Origin: Protea cynaroides
Lineage: Eukaryota; Streptophyta; Magnoliopsida; Proteales; Proteaceae
Direction: 5' to 3'
DNA: 64,000 nt
NCBI GenBank assembly: GCA_028583415.1
Contig: CM053273.1
Location: forward strand, 90,246,676 to 90,310,675
Part shown: one piece after another, positions 11,766 through 24,267 of the stretch
How positions within the stretch are numbered: position 1 is the stretch's first letter
Layout: each line of letters begins with the position of its first letter
Program-made: the position numbers and the translations under genes
Notes under the pieces: generated by a model
Databases searched by the model: none
The model's input: the letters and a program-made list of their open reading frames with translations, nothing else
What the model was told of the DNA's origin: nothing

Positions 11766-11874
11766 CAAATGCTCTGCATACAAAAATTATATTAGAGAAA
11801 AACTTCTCAAATCAAAACCTTTTCACTTCTTTATTCTGAGCCTTGCGTTAGTTGAATGTTCAGAATTTGAGAAG

Positions 11875-11911
11875 ATGAAGACCAAGGTTCCTCCGTACTT
11901 TGTAGTGGGGT
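11875..11911 (+). pseudogene. nsLTP-like gene, 5' fragment (start of signal peptide)
   Basis: ATG at 11875 opens MKTKVPPYFVVG, which runs straight into the first LTR of the tandem array at 11912. Across the array the frame would continue at 39351 with a hydrophobic stretch (CVLVMLLFGG), giving a plausible secretory signal peptide. The last five bases, GGGGT (11907-11911), are the left target duplication. The fragment is assigned to the nsLTP only because it joins the right half across the insertion. Just 13 bases separate it from the presumed copia LTR end, so its native promoter is missing or replaced. Confidence 0.65.
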
Positions 11912-14113
11912 TGTTGGACTTATTGTTATCATTGTTGGCAACTTGGCTGATGTGACAGTGTTTGTGAGTATTCAGTCAGAGAAATGAGGAGAGAGTATCA
12001 GTGTAGGAGAGAGAATGTCAGTACAGGGGCACAGATGTGGTAACTTCACTTGTGTATTCTACAATGTTCTACATGTGTTTCAAATGACTTACAATGAGTT
12101 AAATGGGATTTTACATTGATTTTGATGAGAGAGAGTGTCTGTAGACCCCACTGGTGATGTAGCTGAATTTCTGATGGTGCAACAGTGTTCCTGTAGCTTT
12201 TCTGATCATGTTCATGTTTTTCATGTTTCTCGTGTTGTGGCATTGAAGAGAGAAATTCAAGAGAGAGAAAGAAGAGAGAGAACCAGAGAGAGAGAAATAG
12301 GAGAGAGAAAAAATATGAGCGGGACCCACAGGTGTGGTGGCAAGGTGACATGCCAACATGGCATCCCACGGCACTTGGCATGCATGCACGCAATGTTTCG
12401 GGTTCAAATTCGAAGGTTTGACAGAGTTTTAACTTTGGATATATTTTTGGTGGTCCCGCAGCAAGTTCATGAAAATTCGACAGTGGAAAGATGTAGAGCG
12501 TCGAGTTATCTTTCCAACGCAACTTGAATCACTCAATTTCGACGTCAGATGAGCGAGATATCGCAGTTTCTGTCGGATCGCTCGAAAAAGTCATTTCACA
12601 AGTTGTTTAGGGATAATTTCGGCATTTCACAAGTTGTTAAGGGGTAATTTCGTCAAGAAAAAAGAAGAAGATCCGAAATCGGCCGCCCAAATGAAGCCAC
12701 GTAGGCTAGACTCTAAATGGACGGCCTTCAAAGTTGTGGGCTAAGGTGTGATGCGAAGATTCCGTTTAGATTCCATCGCGAGGCTTCTGGTTGGATGGAG
12801 GTAGTTTAAAAAGGTGGTTCGTGTTTCACAGAATCGGCGCCTTATTCGGTGTGGTGCATTCATCGTGCGACGACGGAAGAGATTCCGATCCAGCGCTTCA
12901 CGTGATCTCTGATTTTCGGAGGCGTGATTTATCCATATCTAACGACTCAGAATCAATCCCGCCTTTTTGAAGTCAATCTGACGGTCCGTGCTGAAGATTC
13001 TTTGATTGACCAATCACATCGCTACAGCGCATCGGCGGCGCGGCTACAGTGCGGCGCGGGTGCGCGGTTATAAAAGGAAAGATTCTTTTTCCTTATCTGT
13101 GATTGGCCGAATTTTAAACTGCCATAACTTCTTCATCCGGCTCCAAATCAGTCCGTTCAAGTTGCAGTTTCCAAATTTTTTGATGCTCTATACATTGGGC
13201 ACCGTTGGGAGTCATAAAAACACTGAGAAAAATCAAAAATAGGGTTTTTCTAGGGTTTCGTACCTGTGGGAGTGATCAATCACCAACTACCTCTTCTTTG
13301 TGCATCAATGGAGCGCTAAATCCCTGTGAGAGGTCAGTAGAGCTTTTATTTTCATATTCATGGTAATTATGGATTGTGTGGAAGAGATTTGAAGCCTATG
13401 AGCAAGGTGTACTCTGTGAATCGATCTCTATCAACATTGAAGATTGTTGGAAAGTACCTGAGAGCAGTGTGAAACTTCAGAGAGATTATTGGCCATTCGA
13501 AAGCATAGTTTGTGAGATTTTTCAATTCCCTTGTCTATTTATGCTTTCAATTTATTGTATGCTAGCGTAGGTGCAAATTGTTGAATACCTAGCTAGTGGG
13601 GGGAAATTGTAAGGCAAATTTATAAGCAAAAAAATAATTGTTATTTGCTTCCCGTGGGTACGGGTTAAGCGTGGTGTGCATCGTATGCTGAACACTGGTA
13701 CTTGATACCTAAATTCCTGGCACATGTGTGCCCTCTTAGTTTTATGCTGGATAAATTGGGTGTATGTACTCCCTGCTGTATAGACAGCAAAAAGAAGTAT
13801 ATTGAGTATATACGGAGCCCGTTGGGCATTTCTCCGTGGACTAGCCATCACACACTGTATTGGTGAACCACGTATATCATGTGTTGTGGATTGTCTTTAT
13901 TTTCCTCTACATTTTGGAGTGTGTGGAATGGCTTGCAGGATGGGTGTGAAAATCTGGTAGACCTGGCCACTGAGTGGTAGCAAGGTAGATTTTCATACGC
14001 TTGTGTGTATGTAAAAGAATATATCTCCATCAGCTCTGGGCAGCAGTAAATAATCAGAGAAAAGTTTCAGACACTGATTCACCCCCCCTCTCAGTGTCAT
14101 ATCAAGTTCATCA
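11912..14113 (+). repeat. Array LTR 1 (A type), outer left
   Basis: 2202 bp, TGTTGGACTT...TTCATCA. It is the only LTR with TTATTGTTATC after the opening and with an extra GTGTAGGAGAGAGAAT near base 100. It carries A-type markers: GCTGGATAAATTGGG, CACGTGATCTC and TGCAACAGTG. The promoter region is near 13069. It also contains GA-rich tracts around 12240-12310. Confidence 0.92.
13069..13075 (+). promoter_or_regulatory. LTR TATA box (unit 1; equivalents in all six LTRs)
   Basis: TATAAAA lies in GCGCGGTTATAAAAGG, after a GC-rich stretch. The same box is at 18094, 23138, 28133, 33177 and 38279. Upstream, near 12907 here and at 17934-17948 in LTR 2, is the inverted repeat CTCCGATTTTCGGAG. Palindromes upstream of the TATA box are a reported Sirevirus LTR trait. 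About 500 bases upstream a second inverted repeat, GGAAAGAT...ATCTTTCC, is conserved in the array. Confidence 0.65.
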
Positions 14114-14115
14114 AT

Positions 14116-14127
14116 TGGTATCAGAGC
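14116..14127 (+). other. Primer binding site (initiator Met tRNA), unit 1
   Basis: TGGTATCAGAGC lies two bases after the LTR end. It matches the 3' end complement of plant initiator Met tRNA, the usual copia primer. The same site occurs at 19160, 24205, 29201 and 34245, but not after the sixth LTR at 39345. Confidence 0.92.
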
Positions 14128-14178
14128 TACAGGCTCAGTGACCGCTTAATCAGTAACTGAGAAGATCAGAATAAAGAT

Positions 14179-16632
14179 ATGGCATCAGGAGAAGGTTTTA
14201 ATGGGCCCCCATTGTTTGATGGGACATAATTTGTATTTTGGAAGAGAAGAATGGAGATCTACATTGGGTCTCTTAGGTTTAATGTATGGGCTTCTATTGA
14301 GAATGGTTACACTCCTCATGATACGAATGCTCCCACTGTAGTACACAAGAAAAATTTTGAAAACCATAGAAAGGATCTTAATGCTATTCAAGGGGGACTG
14401 ACAAACAGTAAACTAGCTAAAGTCATAGACTGCAAGACAGCAATGGAGGTTTGGGATAGATTGATCAATATTTATGAAGGAGATAAAAAGATCAAGACAA
14501 TCAAGCTGCAACCATCCAGAGGTCAGTTTGAGAACCTGAAGATTTATGAAGATGAGACCATTGACCAGTACAAGAACAGAGTTAATGAAGTGGTTAATTC
14601 CATTAGAGGACTTGGTGAAGACCTAAGAGGTCATATTGTCTGTCAGAAAATCTTAAGGTCTCTTACTCAAATTTGAATCAAAAGTATCAGCTCTTGAAGA
14701 GACCAAAGATTTAGAACAGGTGACTATTGATGAAATTCATGGAGCCTTAACAGATTTTGAGATGAGAATAGATCCAGAAACCTCTATTGATAAGCAAGTT
14801 GCCTTCAAAGCCATGTAAAAGATGAAAATCTCTAAAAATTCAGATGAAGAAGAAAGTGAAGATGAAGACACAGCTCACTTTACTAGAAAATTGAAGAAGG
14901 GTACAAGAAGGTTTAAGAACAAACTCCCATTCAAGTGCTTCAATTGTGGTAAGGTTGAACACTTTGCTGCAAAATGTTCAAAGAAGAATAAATTTGATAG
15001 TGATGATGAAGATGACAGCAATGACAGTTACAAGGCCAAGAGCTTCAAGAAGAACAAGCCTAAAAGGAAAAGCTTTATTTCCAAGAGGAATAGTGACACT
15101 TTAGATGACGACTCAGATGATGTTTCAGAGGGTGAGTCTAGTGAGGCTTTGTTCATGGTTTTCCTTGAAGAACGAGAAGAGAACAAAAATGAAAAGTTAA
15201 GCTCAAGCAGTGACGAAGAAGGTGAAATAAATTTTGAAGCAGAGTTTCAAGCAGCTATGAAGTAACTTAACAAGGAACGGAAGAATAACAAGTTTGTCTC
15301 AAGAGAACTTAAAAAGCAGAAACAGTTGATTCAAGACTTGAGAGTTCAAGATGTAGAGTCCAAGAAAATTATTGACAGTCTCAAGACTCAGCTTGAACAG
15401 GTATCTTTAGACCACTCTACAGTAATGACTGAGAATGCAGGTTTGAAAGCTCAACTAGAAATACAAGCCCCTGTGATGAGTAAATTTAAAGAGCTTGAGA
15501 AAGAATTTATTCTGTTAAAAACAAAGGTGACTGAGTATGAAAAAGAAGAGCTTGAAAGACAACAAAAGTTGAATCACCCTGATGAGCCAAGAAACACTCC
15601 AGTGCACCCTAGTAGCTACAAGCTAGATGAAATTATAAATTCTAACAGTGCCAACTCAAAGAAGAAAGGTCCCATCTCTTTTGTGAAAGAGAATGGAAAG
15701 GGTAAAGCTCCTATGATTTATGTCCAAGAAGAAAATCAAGTTCCTATTCCCCAGACTACTAATGCAAGACAAGGTAAGAGAGTGAAGCCGAGTAACCTCT
15801 ATGGAAAAATTATCCCAATGCACCACAGAGATAGATGAGGTACATGGTACCTTCTAGGCCAAAATCTTATTTTCAGGGATATTGTTATAAATGTAATGCT
15901 TATGGTCACAAGATAGCTACCTGCAAATTCAACATGAGAGAAGTCAGATTTAAAAGTAGAAATCAGTTTGCTTCCCTTGAAGAAAATTTTGTTGAGTGCT
16001 ACAATTGTCATAACTATGGGCATATTGCAAGAAAATGCCGAAATTTTTTTTCATTCACACCACCTCAGCGAAAACTGACACAACAAAGGGAGAATGGCCA
16101 AAGAAAGGTTAAGCAGAGAATGAATAAAAAGACTCCACCAGTTGTTAGAAAAGTATGGAAAAAGAAAATCAATACAGATTTAGTAGAAGAAGAAAGTGAT
16201 GGTGTTGCATGCTTCGAGACAACGTTCAAGACACAAGACAGGCCATCTCCTTGGATACTTGACAGTGGATGCTCTAGTCACACGACAGGTGACAAGAAAA
16301 TGTTTCAGCAGCTTTAGCAGCATGAGGGAGGTACAGTAATATTTGGAAACAATAAAGGGGCCAAGGTAACTTGAAAGGGTTCTATCAGCATCAATATTGG
16401 AAATATGAAACTTCATGATGTGTTTTATGAGTCAGGACTCAAGCACAATGTTCTCAGCATCAGTCAGATTTGTGACAGAGGGCATGAAGTGATCTTCAAC
16501 AAACAGGGATGTGAGATCAAAAGAGTTGACAGTGGCAAGACTATGGCTTCAGGACAGAGAACCTCGAGAAACTTATACACTCTGACAGAGAGTGTCGAAG
16601 ATTCATGCATGACCATGCTCACCAAGCAGTGA
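14179..16632 (+). pseudogene. Array unit 1: gag-protease-pre-integrase polyprotein, broken
   Basis: The start codon is 66 bases after the LTR. The order matches all units: UBN2-like gag head (FWKRRMEIYIGSLRFNVW, then AMEVWDRLINIYEGDKKIK), a first zinc knuckle CFNCGKVEHFAAKC (weakened by G to E), and an acidic serine-rich stretch. A coiled-coil segment (about 15326-15560), two more knuckles (CYKCNAYGHKIATC, CYNCHNYGHIARKC), the protease-like WILDSGCSSHTTG and a pre-integrase piece GLKHNVLSISQ follow. Breaks seen: TAA at about 14227, a 2-base loss near 14667, TAA at 14816 and 15263, a 1-base loss near 15806, and TAG at 16315. No integrase core or reverse transcriptase follows; the frame stops at 16632 and the purine tracts begin. 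Confidence 0.88.
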
Positions 16633-16644
16633 GGTGCTTGGCGT

Positions 16645-16954
16645 GAGGGGGAGCAGTGAGTATTTGTTATATTCTTTTGCTCCCGATGATAGACTCAGGG
16701 GGAGTCCTATGGTAGTTATATGTTGAGTGGTGTATGCATATGTTTGTTATCCTTCATCTCCTTATGTTGGACTAAGGGGGAGTCTGGTGATGTTGTTATG
16801 TGTTGATATAATTTTTTATTATTTTTTTTGGGCCCATAAGATTGGAAAGATGCGGTGGGCACTCCTATGTGGCATGCCCCTTAGTATTTGTTGTCAAAGG
16901 GGGAGAAAGATCTCATGTGCATAATGAGTTGCCAACAATTTCAAAGGGAGAGAT
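16645..16954 (+). other. Multiple polypurine tracts before LTR 2 (unit 1)
   Basis: Five purine runs of the form A/G-GGGGGAG occur at 16645-16653, 16696-16704, 16774-16782, 16896-16905 and 16943-16954. The last directly abuts the LTR and is the expected plus-strand primer. The set is repeated in every unit. Several extra tracts upstream of the 3' LTR are a known Sirevirus feature. No coding sequence here. Confidence 0.8.
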
Positions 16955-19157
16955 TGTTGGACTTTATGTTGTCATTGTTGGCAACTTGGCTGATGTGACA
17001 ATGTTTGTGAGTATTCAGTCAGAGAAATGAGGAGAGAGAGTTCGGTACAGTGGCACAGATGTGGCAACTTCACTTGTGTATTTTACAATGTTCTACATGT
17101 GTTTCAGATGACTTACAATGAGTTAAATGGGATTTTACATTGATTTTGATGAGAGAGAGTGTCTGTGGACCCCATTGGTGATGTGGCTGAGTTTCTGATG
17201 ATGCGACAGTGTTCCTGAAGCTTTTCTGATCATGTTCGTGTTTCTCACGTTTCTCGTGTTGTGGCATTGAAGAGAGAAATTCAAGAAAGAGAAAGAAGAG
17301 AGAGAATCAGAAGAGAGAGAAAAAGGAGAGAGAAAAAAATATGAGTGAGACCCACAGGTGTGGTGGCAAGGTGACATGCCAACACGGCAGCCCACGGCAC
17401 TTGGCATGCATGCACGCAAAGTTTCGGGTTCAAATTCCAAGGTTTGACAGAGTTTTAACTTTGAATCTATTTTTGATGGGTCCCGCAGCAAGTTCATGAA
17501 AATCTGACAGTGGAAAGATGTAGAGCGTCGAGTTATCTTTCCAACGCAACTTCAATCACTCAATTCCGACGTCGGATGAGCGAGATATCACACTTTCTGT
17601 CGGATCGCTCGAAAAAGTCATTTCACAAGTTGTTTAGGGGAAATTTCGGCATTTCACAAGTTTTTAAGGGGTAATTTCGTCAAGGAAAAAGAAGAAGATC
17701 CGAAATCGGCCGCCCAAATGAAGCCACGTAGGCTAGATTCTAAATGGACGACCTTCAAAGTTGCGGGCTAAGGTGTGATGCGAAGATTCTGTTTAGATTC
17801 CCTCGCGAGGCTTCTGGTTGGATGGAGGCAGTTTAAAAAGGTGGTTCGTGTTTCACAGAATCGACGCCCTATTCGGTGTTGTGCGTTCATCTTGCGACGA
17901 CGGAAGAGATTTCGATCCAGCGCTTCACGATATCTCCGATTTTCGGAGGCGTGATTTATCCAGATCCAAGGACTCAGATTCAATCCCGCCTTTGAAGTCA
18001 ATCTGACGGTCCGTGCTGAAGATTCTTTGATCGACCAATCATATCGCGATAGCGCATCGGTGGAGTGGCTACGGTGCGGCGGGGGTGCGCGGTTATAAAA
18101 GGAAAGATTCTCTTTCCTTATCTGTGATTGGTCGAACTTCAAACTGCCATAACTTCTTCATCCGAGCTCCAAATCAGTCCGTTCAAGTTGCAGTTTCCAT
18201 ATTTTTTGATGCTCTATACATTGGGTACCATTGGGAGTCATAAAAACACTGAGAAAAATCGAAAATAGGGTATTGAAGCTTAACAAAGGGTTTTTCTAGG
18301 GCTTCATGTCTGTGGGAGTGATCAATCACCAACTACCTCTTCTCTGTGCATCAATGGAGTGCTAAATCCCTGTGAGAGGTCAGTAGAGATTTTTTTCATA
18401 CTCATGGTGATTATGGGTTGTGTGGAAGACATTTGAATCCTTTGAGCAAGGTGTACTCTGTGAATCGATCTATATCAACATTGAAGATTGTTGGAAAGTA
18501 CCTGAGAGCAGTGTGAAGCTTCAGAGAGATTACAGGCCATTCGAAAGCATTGTTTGTGAGATTTTTCAATTCCCTTATCTATTTATGCTTTGAATTAATT
18601 GTATGCTAACGTAGGTGCAAATTATTGAATACCTAGCTAGTGGGGGAAAATTGTAAAACAAATTTATAAGCCTAAAAAAAATTGTTATTTGCTTCCCGTG
18701 GGTGCGGGTTAAGCGTGATGTGCAGCGTGTGCTGAACACTGGTACTTGATACCTGAATTTCTGGTACATGTGTGCCCTCTTAGTTTTATGCTGGGTAAAT
18801 TGGGTGTATGTACTCCCTGCTGTATAGACAGCAAAAACAAATGTATTGAGTATATACGGAGCCCATTGGGCATTACTTTGTGGACTAGCCATCACACACT
18901 GTGTTGGTGAACCACCTATATCCTGTGTTGTGGACTGTCTTTATTTTCCTATATATTTTGGAGTGCGTGGAATGACCTGCATGATAGGTGTGCAAATCTG
19001 GTAGACCTGGCCACTGAGTGGTAGCGAGGTAGATTTGCATACGCTTGTGTGTGTGTAAAAGAATATATATCCATCAGCTCTGGGCAGCAGTAAATAATCA
19101 GAGAAAAGTTTCAGACACTGATTCACCCCCCCTCTCAGTGTCATATCAAGTTCATCA
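16955..19157 (+). repeat. Array LTR 2 (B type)
   Basis: 2203 bp, shared between interiors 1 and 2. B-type markers are GCTGGGTAAATTGGG, CACGATATCTC, TGCGACAGTG and GTGACAATG near the start. No target duplication lies at either edge; the flanks are the purine tract and the primer site. Confidence 0.92.
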
Positions 19158-19222
19158 ATTGGTATCAGAGCTACAGGCTCAGTGACCGCTTAATCAGCAA
19201 TTGAGAGGATCAGAATAAAGAT

Positions 19223-21675
19223 ATGGCACCAGGAGAAGGTTTTAACGGGCCCACATTGTTTGTTGGGACAGAATTTGTATTTTGGAAGAGAACAATGGAG
19301 ATCTACATTGGGTCTCTTAGGTTTAATGTATGGGCTTCTATTGAGAATGGCTACACTCCTCATGATACGAATTCTCCCGCTGTAGTAGACAAGAAAATTT
19401 TTGAAAACAATAGAAAGGCTCTTAATGCTATTCAAGGGGGACAGACAAATAATGAACTAGCTAAAGTCATAGACTGCAAGACAGCAATGGAGGTTTGGGA
19501 TAGATTGATCAATATATATGAAGGAGATAAAAAGATCAAGACAATCAAGCTGCAAACATTCAGAGGTCAGTTTGAGAACCTGAAGATGTATGAAGATGAG
19601 ACCATTGACCAGTACATGAACAGAGTTAATGAAGTGGTTAATTCCATTAGAGGACTTGGTGAAGACCTAAAAGGTCATATTGTCTGTCAGAAAATCATAA
19701 GGTCTCTTACTCCCAAATTTGAATCAAAAGTATCAGCTCTTGAAGAGACCAAGGATTTAGAACAGGTGACTATTGATGAGATTCATGGAGCCTTAATAGT
19801 TGTTGAGATGAGAATAGATCCAGAAACCTCTGTTGATAAGCAAGTTGCGTTCAAAGCCATGAAGAAGATGAAAATCTCTAAAAATCCAGATGAAGAAGAA
19901 AGTGAAGATGAAGACACAGCTCACTTTACTAGAAAATTGTAGAAGGGTACAGGAAGGTACAAGAACAAACTCCCATTCAAGTGCTTCAATTGTGGTAAGG
20001 TTGGACACTTTGCTGCAAAATGTCCAAAGAAGAATAAATTTGATAGTGGTGATGAAGATGACAGCAATGATAGTTACAAGGCCAAGGGCTTCATGAAGAA
20101 GCCTAAAAGGAAAAGCTTTATTTTCAAGAGGAATAGTGACACTTTAGATGACGACTCAGATGATGTTTCAGAGGGTGAGTCTAGTGAGGCTTTGTTCATG
20201 GTTTTCCTTGAAGAACGAGAAGAGAACAAAAATGAAAAGTCAAGCTCAAGCAGTGGCGAAGAAGGTGAAATAAATTTTGAAGCAGAGTTTCAAGCAGCTA
20301 TGTAGGAACTTAACAAGGAACGGAAGAATAACAAGTTTGTCTCAAGAGAACTTAAAAAGTAGAAACAGTTGATTCAAGACTTGAGAGTTCAAGATGTAGA
20401 GTCCAAGAAAATTATTGACAGTCTCAAGACTCAGCTTGAACAGGTATCTATAGACCACTCTACAGTAATGACTGAGAATGCAGGTTTGAAAGCTCAACTT
20501 GAAATACAAGCCCCTGTGATGAGTAAATTTGAAGAGCTTGAGAAAGAATTTATTCTGTTAAAAGCAAAGGTGACTGAGTATGAAAAAGAAGAGCTTGAAA
20601 GACAACAAGAGTTGAATCAACCTGATGAGCCAAGAAACACTCCAGTGCACCCTAGTAGCTACAAGCTAGATGAAATTATAAATTCTAACAGTGCCAACTC
20701 AAAGAAGAAAGGTCCCATATCTTTTGTGAAAGAGAATGGAAAGGGTAAAGCTCCTATGATTTATGTCCCTAAAAAAAATCAAGTTCCTATTCCACAGACT
20801 ACTAATGCAAGACAAGGTAAGAGAGTGAAGCAGAGTAACTTCTATGGAAAAATTATCCCAATGCACCACAGAGACGGATGAGGTACATGGCACCTTCTAG
20901 GTCAAAATCTTATTTTCAGGGATATTGTTATAAATGTAATGCTTATGGTCACAAGATAGCTACCTGCAAATTCAACATGAGAGAAGTCAGATTTGAAAGT
21001 AGAAATCAGTTTGCTTCCCTTGAAGAAAATTTTGTTGAGTGCTACAATTGTCATAACTATGGGCATATTGCAAGAGAATGTAGAACAATTTTTTCATTCA
21101 CGCCACCTCAGCAAAAAGTGACACAACAAAGGGAGAATGGCCAAAGAATGGTTAAGCAGAGAATGAATAAAAAGACTCCACCAGTTGTTAGAAAAGTGTG
21201 GAAAAAGAAAATCAATGCAGATTTAGTAGAAGAAGAAAGTGATGGTGTTGCATGCTTCGAGACAACGTTCAAGACACAAGACAAGCCGTCTCCTTGGATA
21301 CTTGACAGTGGATGCTCTAGTCACATGACAGGTGACAAGAAAATGTTTCTGCAGCTTTAGCAGTATGAGGGACGTACAGTAATATTTGGAAACAATGAAG
21401 GGGCCAAGGTAACTTGAAAGGGTTCTATCAGCATCAATAATGGAAATATTAATCTTCATGATGTGTTTTATGAGTCAAGACTCAAGCACAATGTTCTCAG
21501 CATCAGTCAGATTTGTGACAGAGGGCATGGAGTGATCTTCAACGAACAGGGATGTGAGATCAAAATAGTTGACAGTGGCAAGACTGTGGCTTCAGGATAG
21601 AGAACCTTGAGAAACTTATACACTCTGACAAAGAGTGTCGAAGATTCATGCATGACCATGCTCACCAAGCAGTGA
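19223..21675 (+). pseudogene. Array unit 2: gag-protease-pre-integrase polyprotein, broken
   Basis: The gag head is open for 239 residues (19223-19942) from MAPGEGFNGPTLF, including the EVWDRLINIYEGDKK block. It is cut by a TAG inside KL*KGTG at 19940. Later pieces are the zinc knuckle CFNCGKVGHFAAKC (frame changed), a coiled coil at 20369-20600, the two distal knuckles, and WILDSGCSSHMTG near 21300. Further breaks: TAG at 20303 and 20360, a 1-base loss near 20848 shared with units 1 and 4, and TAG at 21358 shared with unit 1. The distal pre-integrase part has its own stop at about 21598. No RT or integrase is present. Confidence 0.88.
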
Positions 21676-21997
21676 GGTGCTTGGCGTGAGGGGGAGCAGT
21701 GTGTATTTGTTATATTCTTTTGCTCCCGATGATAGACTCAGGGGGAGTCCTATGGTAGTTATATGTTGAGTGGTGTATGCATATGTTTGTTATCCTTCAT
21801 CTCCTTATGTTGGACTCAGGGGGAGTCTGGTGATGTTGTTATGTGTTGATATAATTTTTTATTATTTTTTTTGGGCCCATAGGATTGGAAAGATGCGGTG
21901 GGCACTCCTATGTGGCATGCCCCTTGGTATTTGTTGTCAAAGGGGGAGAAAGATCTCATGTGCATAATGAGTTACCAACAATTCCAAAGGGGGATAT

Positions 21998-24202
21998 TGT
22001 TGGACTTTATGTTGTCATTGTTGGTAACTTGGCTGATGTGACAATGTTTGTGAGTATTCAGTCAGAGAAATGAGGAGAGAGAGTATCAGTACAGTGGCAC
22101 AGATATGGCAACTTCACTTGTGTATTCTATAATGTTCTACATGTGTTTCAGATGACTTACAATGAGTTAAATGGGATTTTACATTGATTTTGATGAGAGA
22201 GAGTGTCTATGGACCCCACTGGTGATGTGGCTGAGTTTCTGATGTTGCGACAGTGTTCCTGAAGCTTTCTGATCATGTTCATGTTTCTCACGTTTCTCGT
22301 GTTCTGGCATTGAAGAGAGAAATTCAAGAGAGAGAAAGAAGAGAGAGAATCAGAGAGAGAGAAAGATGAGAGAGAAAAAAATATGATTGGGACCCACAGG
22401 TGTGGTGGCAAGGTGACATGCCAACACGGCAGCCCACGGCACTTGGCATGCATGCACGCAAAGTTTTGGGTTCAAATTCCAAGGTTTGACAGAGTTTTAA
22501 CTTTGAATCTATTTTTGATGGGTCCCGTAGAAAGTTCATGAAAATCCGACAGTGGAAAGATGTAGAGCGTCGAGTTATCTTTCCAACGCAACTTCAATCA
22601 CTCAATTCCAACGTCGGATGAGCGAGATATCGCAGTTTCTGTTGGATCGCTCGAAAAAGTCTATTCACAAGTTGTTTAGGGGCAATTTCGACATTTCACA
22701 AGTTGTTAAGGGGTAATTTCGTTAAGAAAAAAGATGAAGATCCGAAATCGGCCGCCCAAATGAAGCCATGTAGGCTAGATTCTAAATGGACGACCTTCAA
22801 AGTTGCGGGCTAAGGTGTGATGCGAAGATTCTGTTTAGATTCCATTGTGAGGCTTCTGGTTGGATGGAGGCAGTTTAAAAAGGTGGTTCGTGTTTCACAG
22901 AATCGACGCCTTATTCGGTGTTCTGCGTTCATCGTGCGACGACGGAAGAGATTCCGATCCAGCGCTTCACGATATCTCCGATTTTCGGAGGCGTGATTTA
23001 TGCAGATCCAAGGACTCAGATTCAATCCCGCCTTTTTGAAGTCAATCTGATGGTCCATGCTGAAGATTCTTCGATCGGCCAATCATACCACGACAGCGCA
23101 TCGGTGGCGCGGCTACGGTGCGGCGGGGGTGCGCGGTTATAAAAGGAAAGATTCTCTTTCCTTATCTGTGATTGGTCAAACTTCAAACTGCCATAACTTC
23201 TTCATCCGAGCTCCAAATCAGTCCGTTCAAGTTGCTGTTTCCATATTTTTTGATGCTCTATACATTGGGCACCATTGGGAGTCGTAAAAACGTGGAGAAA
23301 AATCGAAAATAGGGTTTTAAAGCTTAAGAAAGGGTTTTTCTAGGGTTTCGTGCCTGTGGGAGTGATCAATTACCAACAACCTCTTCTCTATGCATCAATG
23401 GAGTGCTAAATCCCTGTTAGAGGTCAGTAGAGCTTTTATTTTTATATTCATGGTGATTATGGGTTGTGTGGAAGAGATTTGAGCCTTTGAGCAAGGTGTA
23501 CTCTGTGAATCGATCTATATCAACATTGAAGATTATTGGAAAGTACCTGAGAGCAGTGTGAAGCTTCAGAGAGATTATTGGCCATTCGAAAGCATAGTTT
23601 GTAAGATTTTTCAATTCTCTTTTCTATTTATGCTTTCAATTTATTGTATGCTAGCATAGGTGTAAATTGTTGAAAACCTAGCTAGTGGGGGAAATTTGTA
23701 AGGCAAATTTATAAGCCTAAAAAAAATTGATATTTGCTTTTCGTGGGTGCGGGTTAAGCGTGGTGTGCAGCGTGTGCTGAACACTGGTACTTGATACCTG
23801 AATTCCTGGTACATGTGTGCCCTCCTTGTTTTATGCTGGGTAAATTGGGTGTATGTGCTCCCTGCTATGTAGACATCAAAAAGAAATGTATTGAGTATAT
23901 ACGGAGCCCGTTGGGCATTACTTCGTGGACTAGCCATCACACACTGTGTTGGTGAACCACGTAAATCCTGGGTTGTGGACTGTCTTTATTTTCCTATATA
24001 TTTTGGAGTGCCTGGAATGGCTTGCATGATAGGTGTACAAATCTGGTAGACCTGGCCACTGAGTGGTAGCGAGGTAGATTTGCATACGCTTGTGTGTGTG
24101 TGTAAAAGAATATATCTCCATCAGCTCTGGGCAGCAGTAAATAATCGGAGAAAAGTTTCAGACACTGATTCACCCCCTCTCAGTGTCATATCAGGTTCAT
24201 CA
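21998..24202 (+). repeat. Array LTR 3 (B type)
   Basis: 2205 bp. It shares the B markers of LTR 2 (GTGACAATG, CACGATATCTC, CATGATAGGTGT and GGGTAAATTGGG), so LTRs 2 and 3 form a close pair. Confidence 0.92.
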
Positions 24203-24267
24203 ATTGGTATCAGAGCTACAAGCTCAGTGACCGCTTAATCAGCAATTGAGAGGATCAGAATAATGAT

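Larger units (their letters stand above)
7325..11862 (+). mobile_element. 5'-truncated Ty1/copia retrotransposon with 3' LTR
   Basis: Order of parts: end of integrase (about 7345-7720), linker, reverse transcriptase (about 8100-8830), RNase H (about 8830-9519, resuming at 11081), polypurine tract TTGAGGGGGAA (11158-11168) and a 3' LTR opening TGATAAGATATTG at 11169. The 5' LTR, primer site, gag, protease and integrase catalytic core are missing. The integrase-RT-RNase H order defines copia rather than gypsy. A MULE sits inside the RNase H end. The LTR's right edge is uncertain; TTCA at 11862 is my best guess, and no target duplication can be checked because the left end is lost. Confidence 0.8.
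11169..11862 (+). repeat. Copia 3' LTR with an internal tandem duplication
   Basis: The LTR opens TGATAAGATATTG after the polypurine tract. About 315 bases starting TAAGATCCAACCAAGATATA occur twice in tandem (11211-11525 and 11533-11842), each copy with its own TATAAATA box. The second copy ends GAGCCTTGCG where the first has GAGCCTATAG. The right edge is tentative. The nsLTP start codon lies only 13 bases beyond it. Confidence 0.65.

Noticed and set aside
7325..11862. Complete copia element with target duplication
   Set aside because: No 5' LTR, primer site or gag is present upstream, so the ends cannot be paired and a duplication cannot be tested.
12046..12527. ORFs on both strands inside the array LTRs (recurring in every LTR)
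   Set aside because: They recur only because the LTR does. They shift in length between copies, carry no motif, and lie over GA-rich tracts and promoter sequence.
14185..14391. Minus-strand ORFs opposite gag in each unit
   Set aside because: They are shadows of the conserved gag coding sequence on the + strand.
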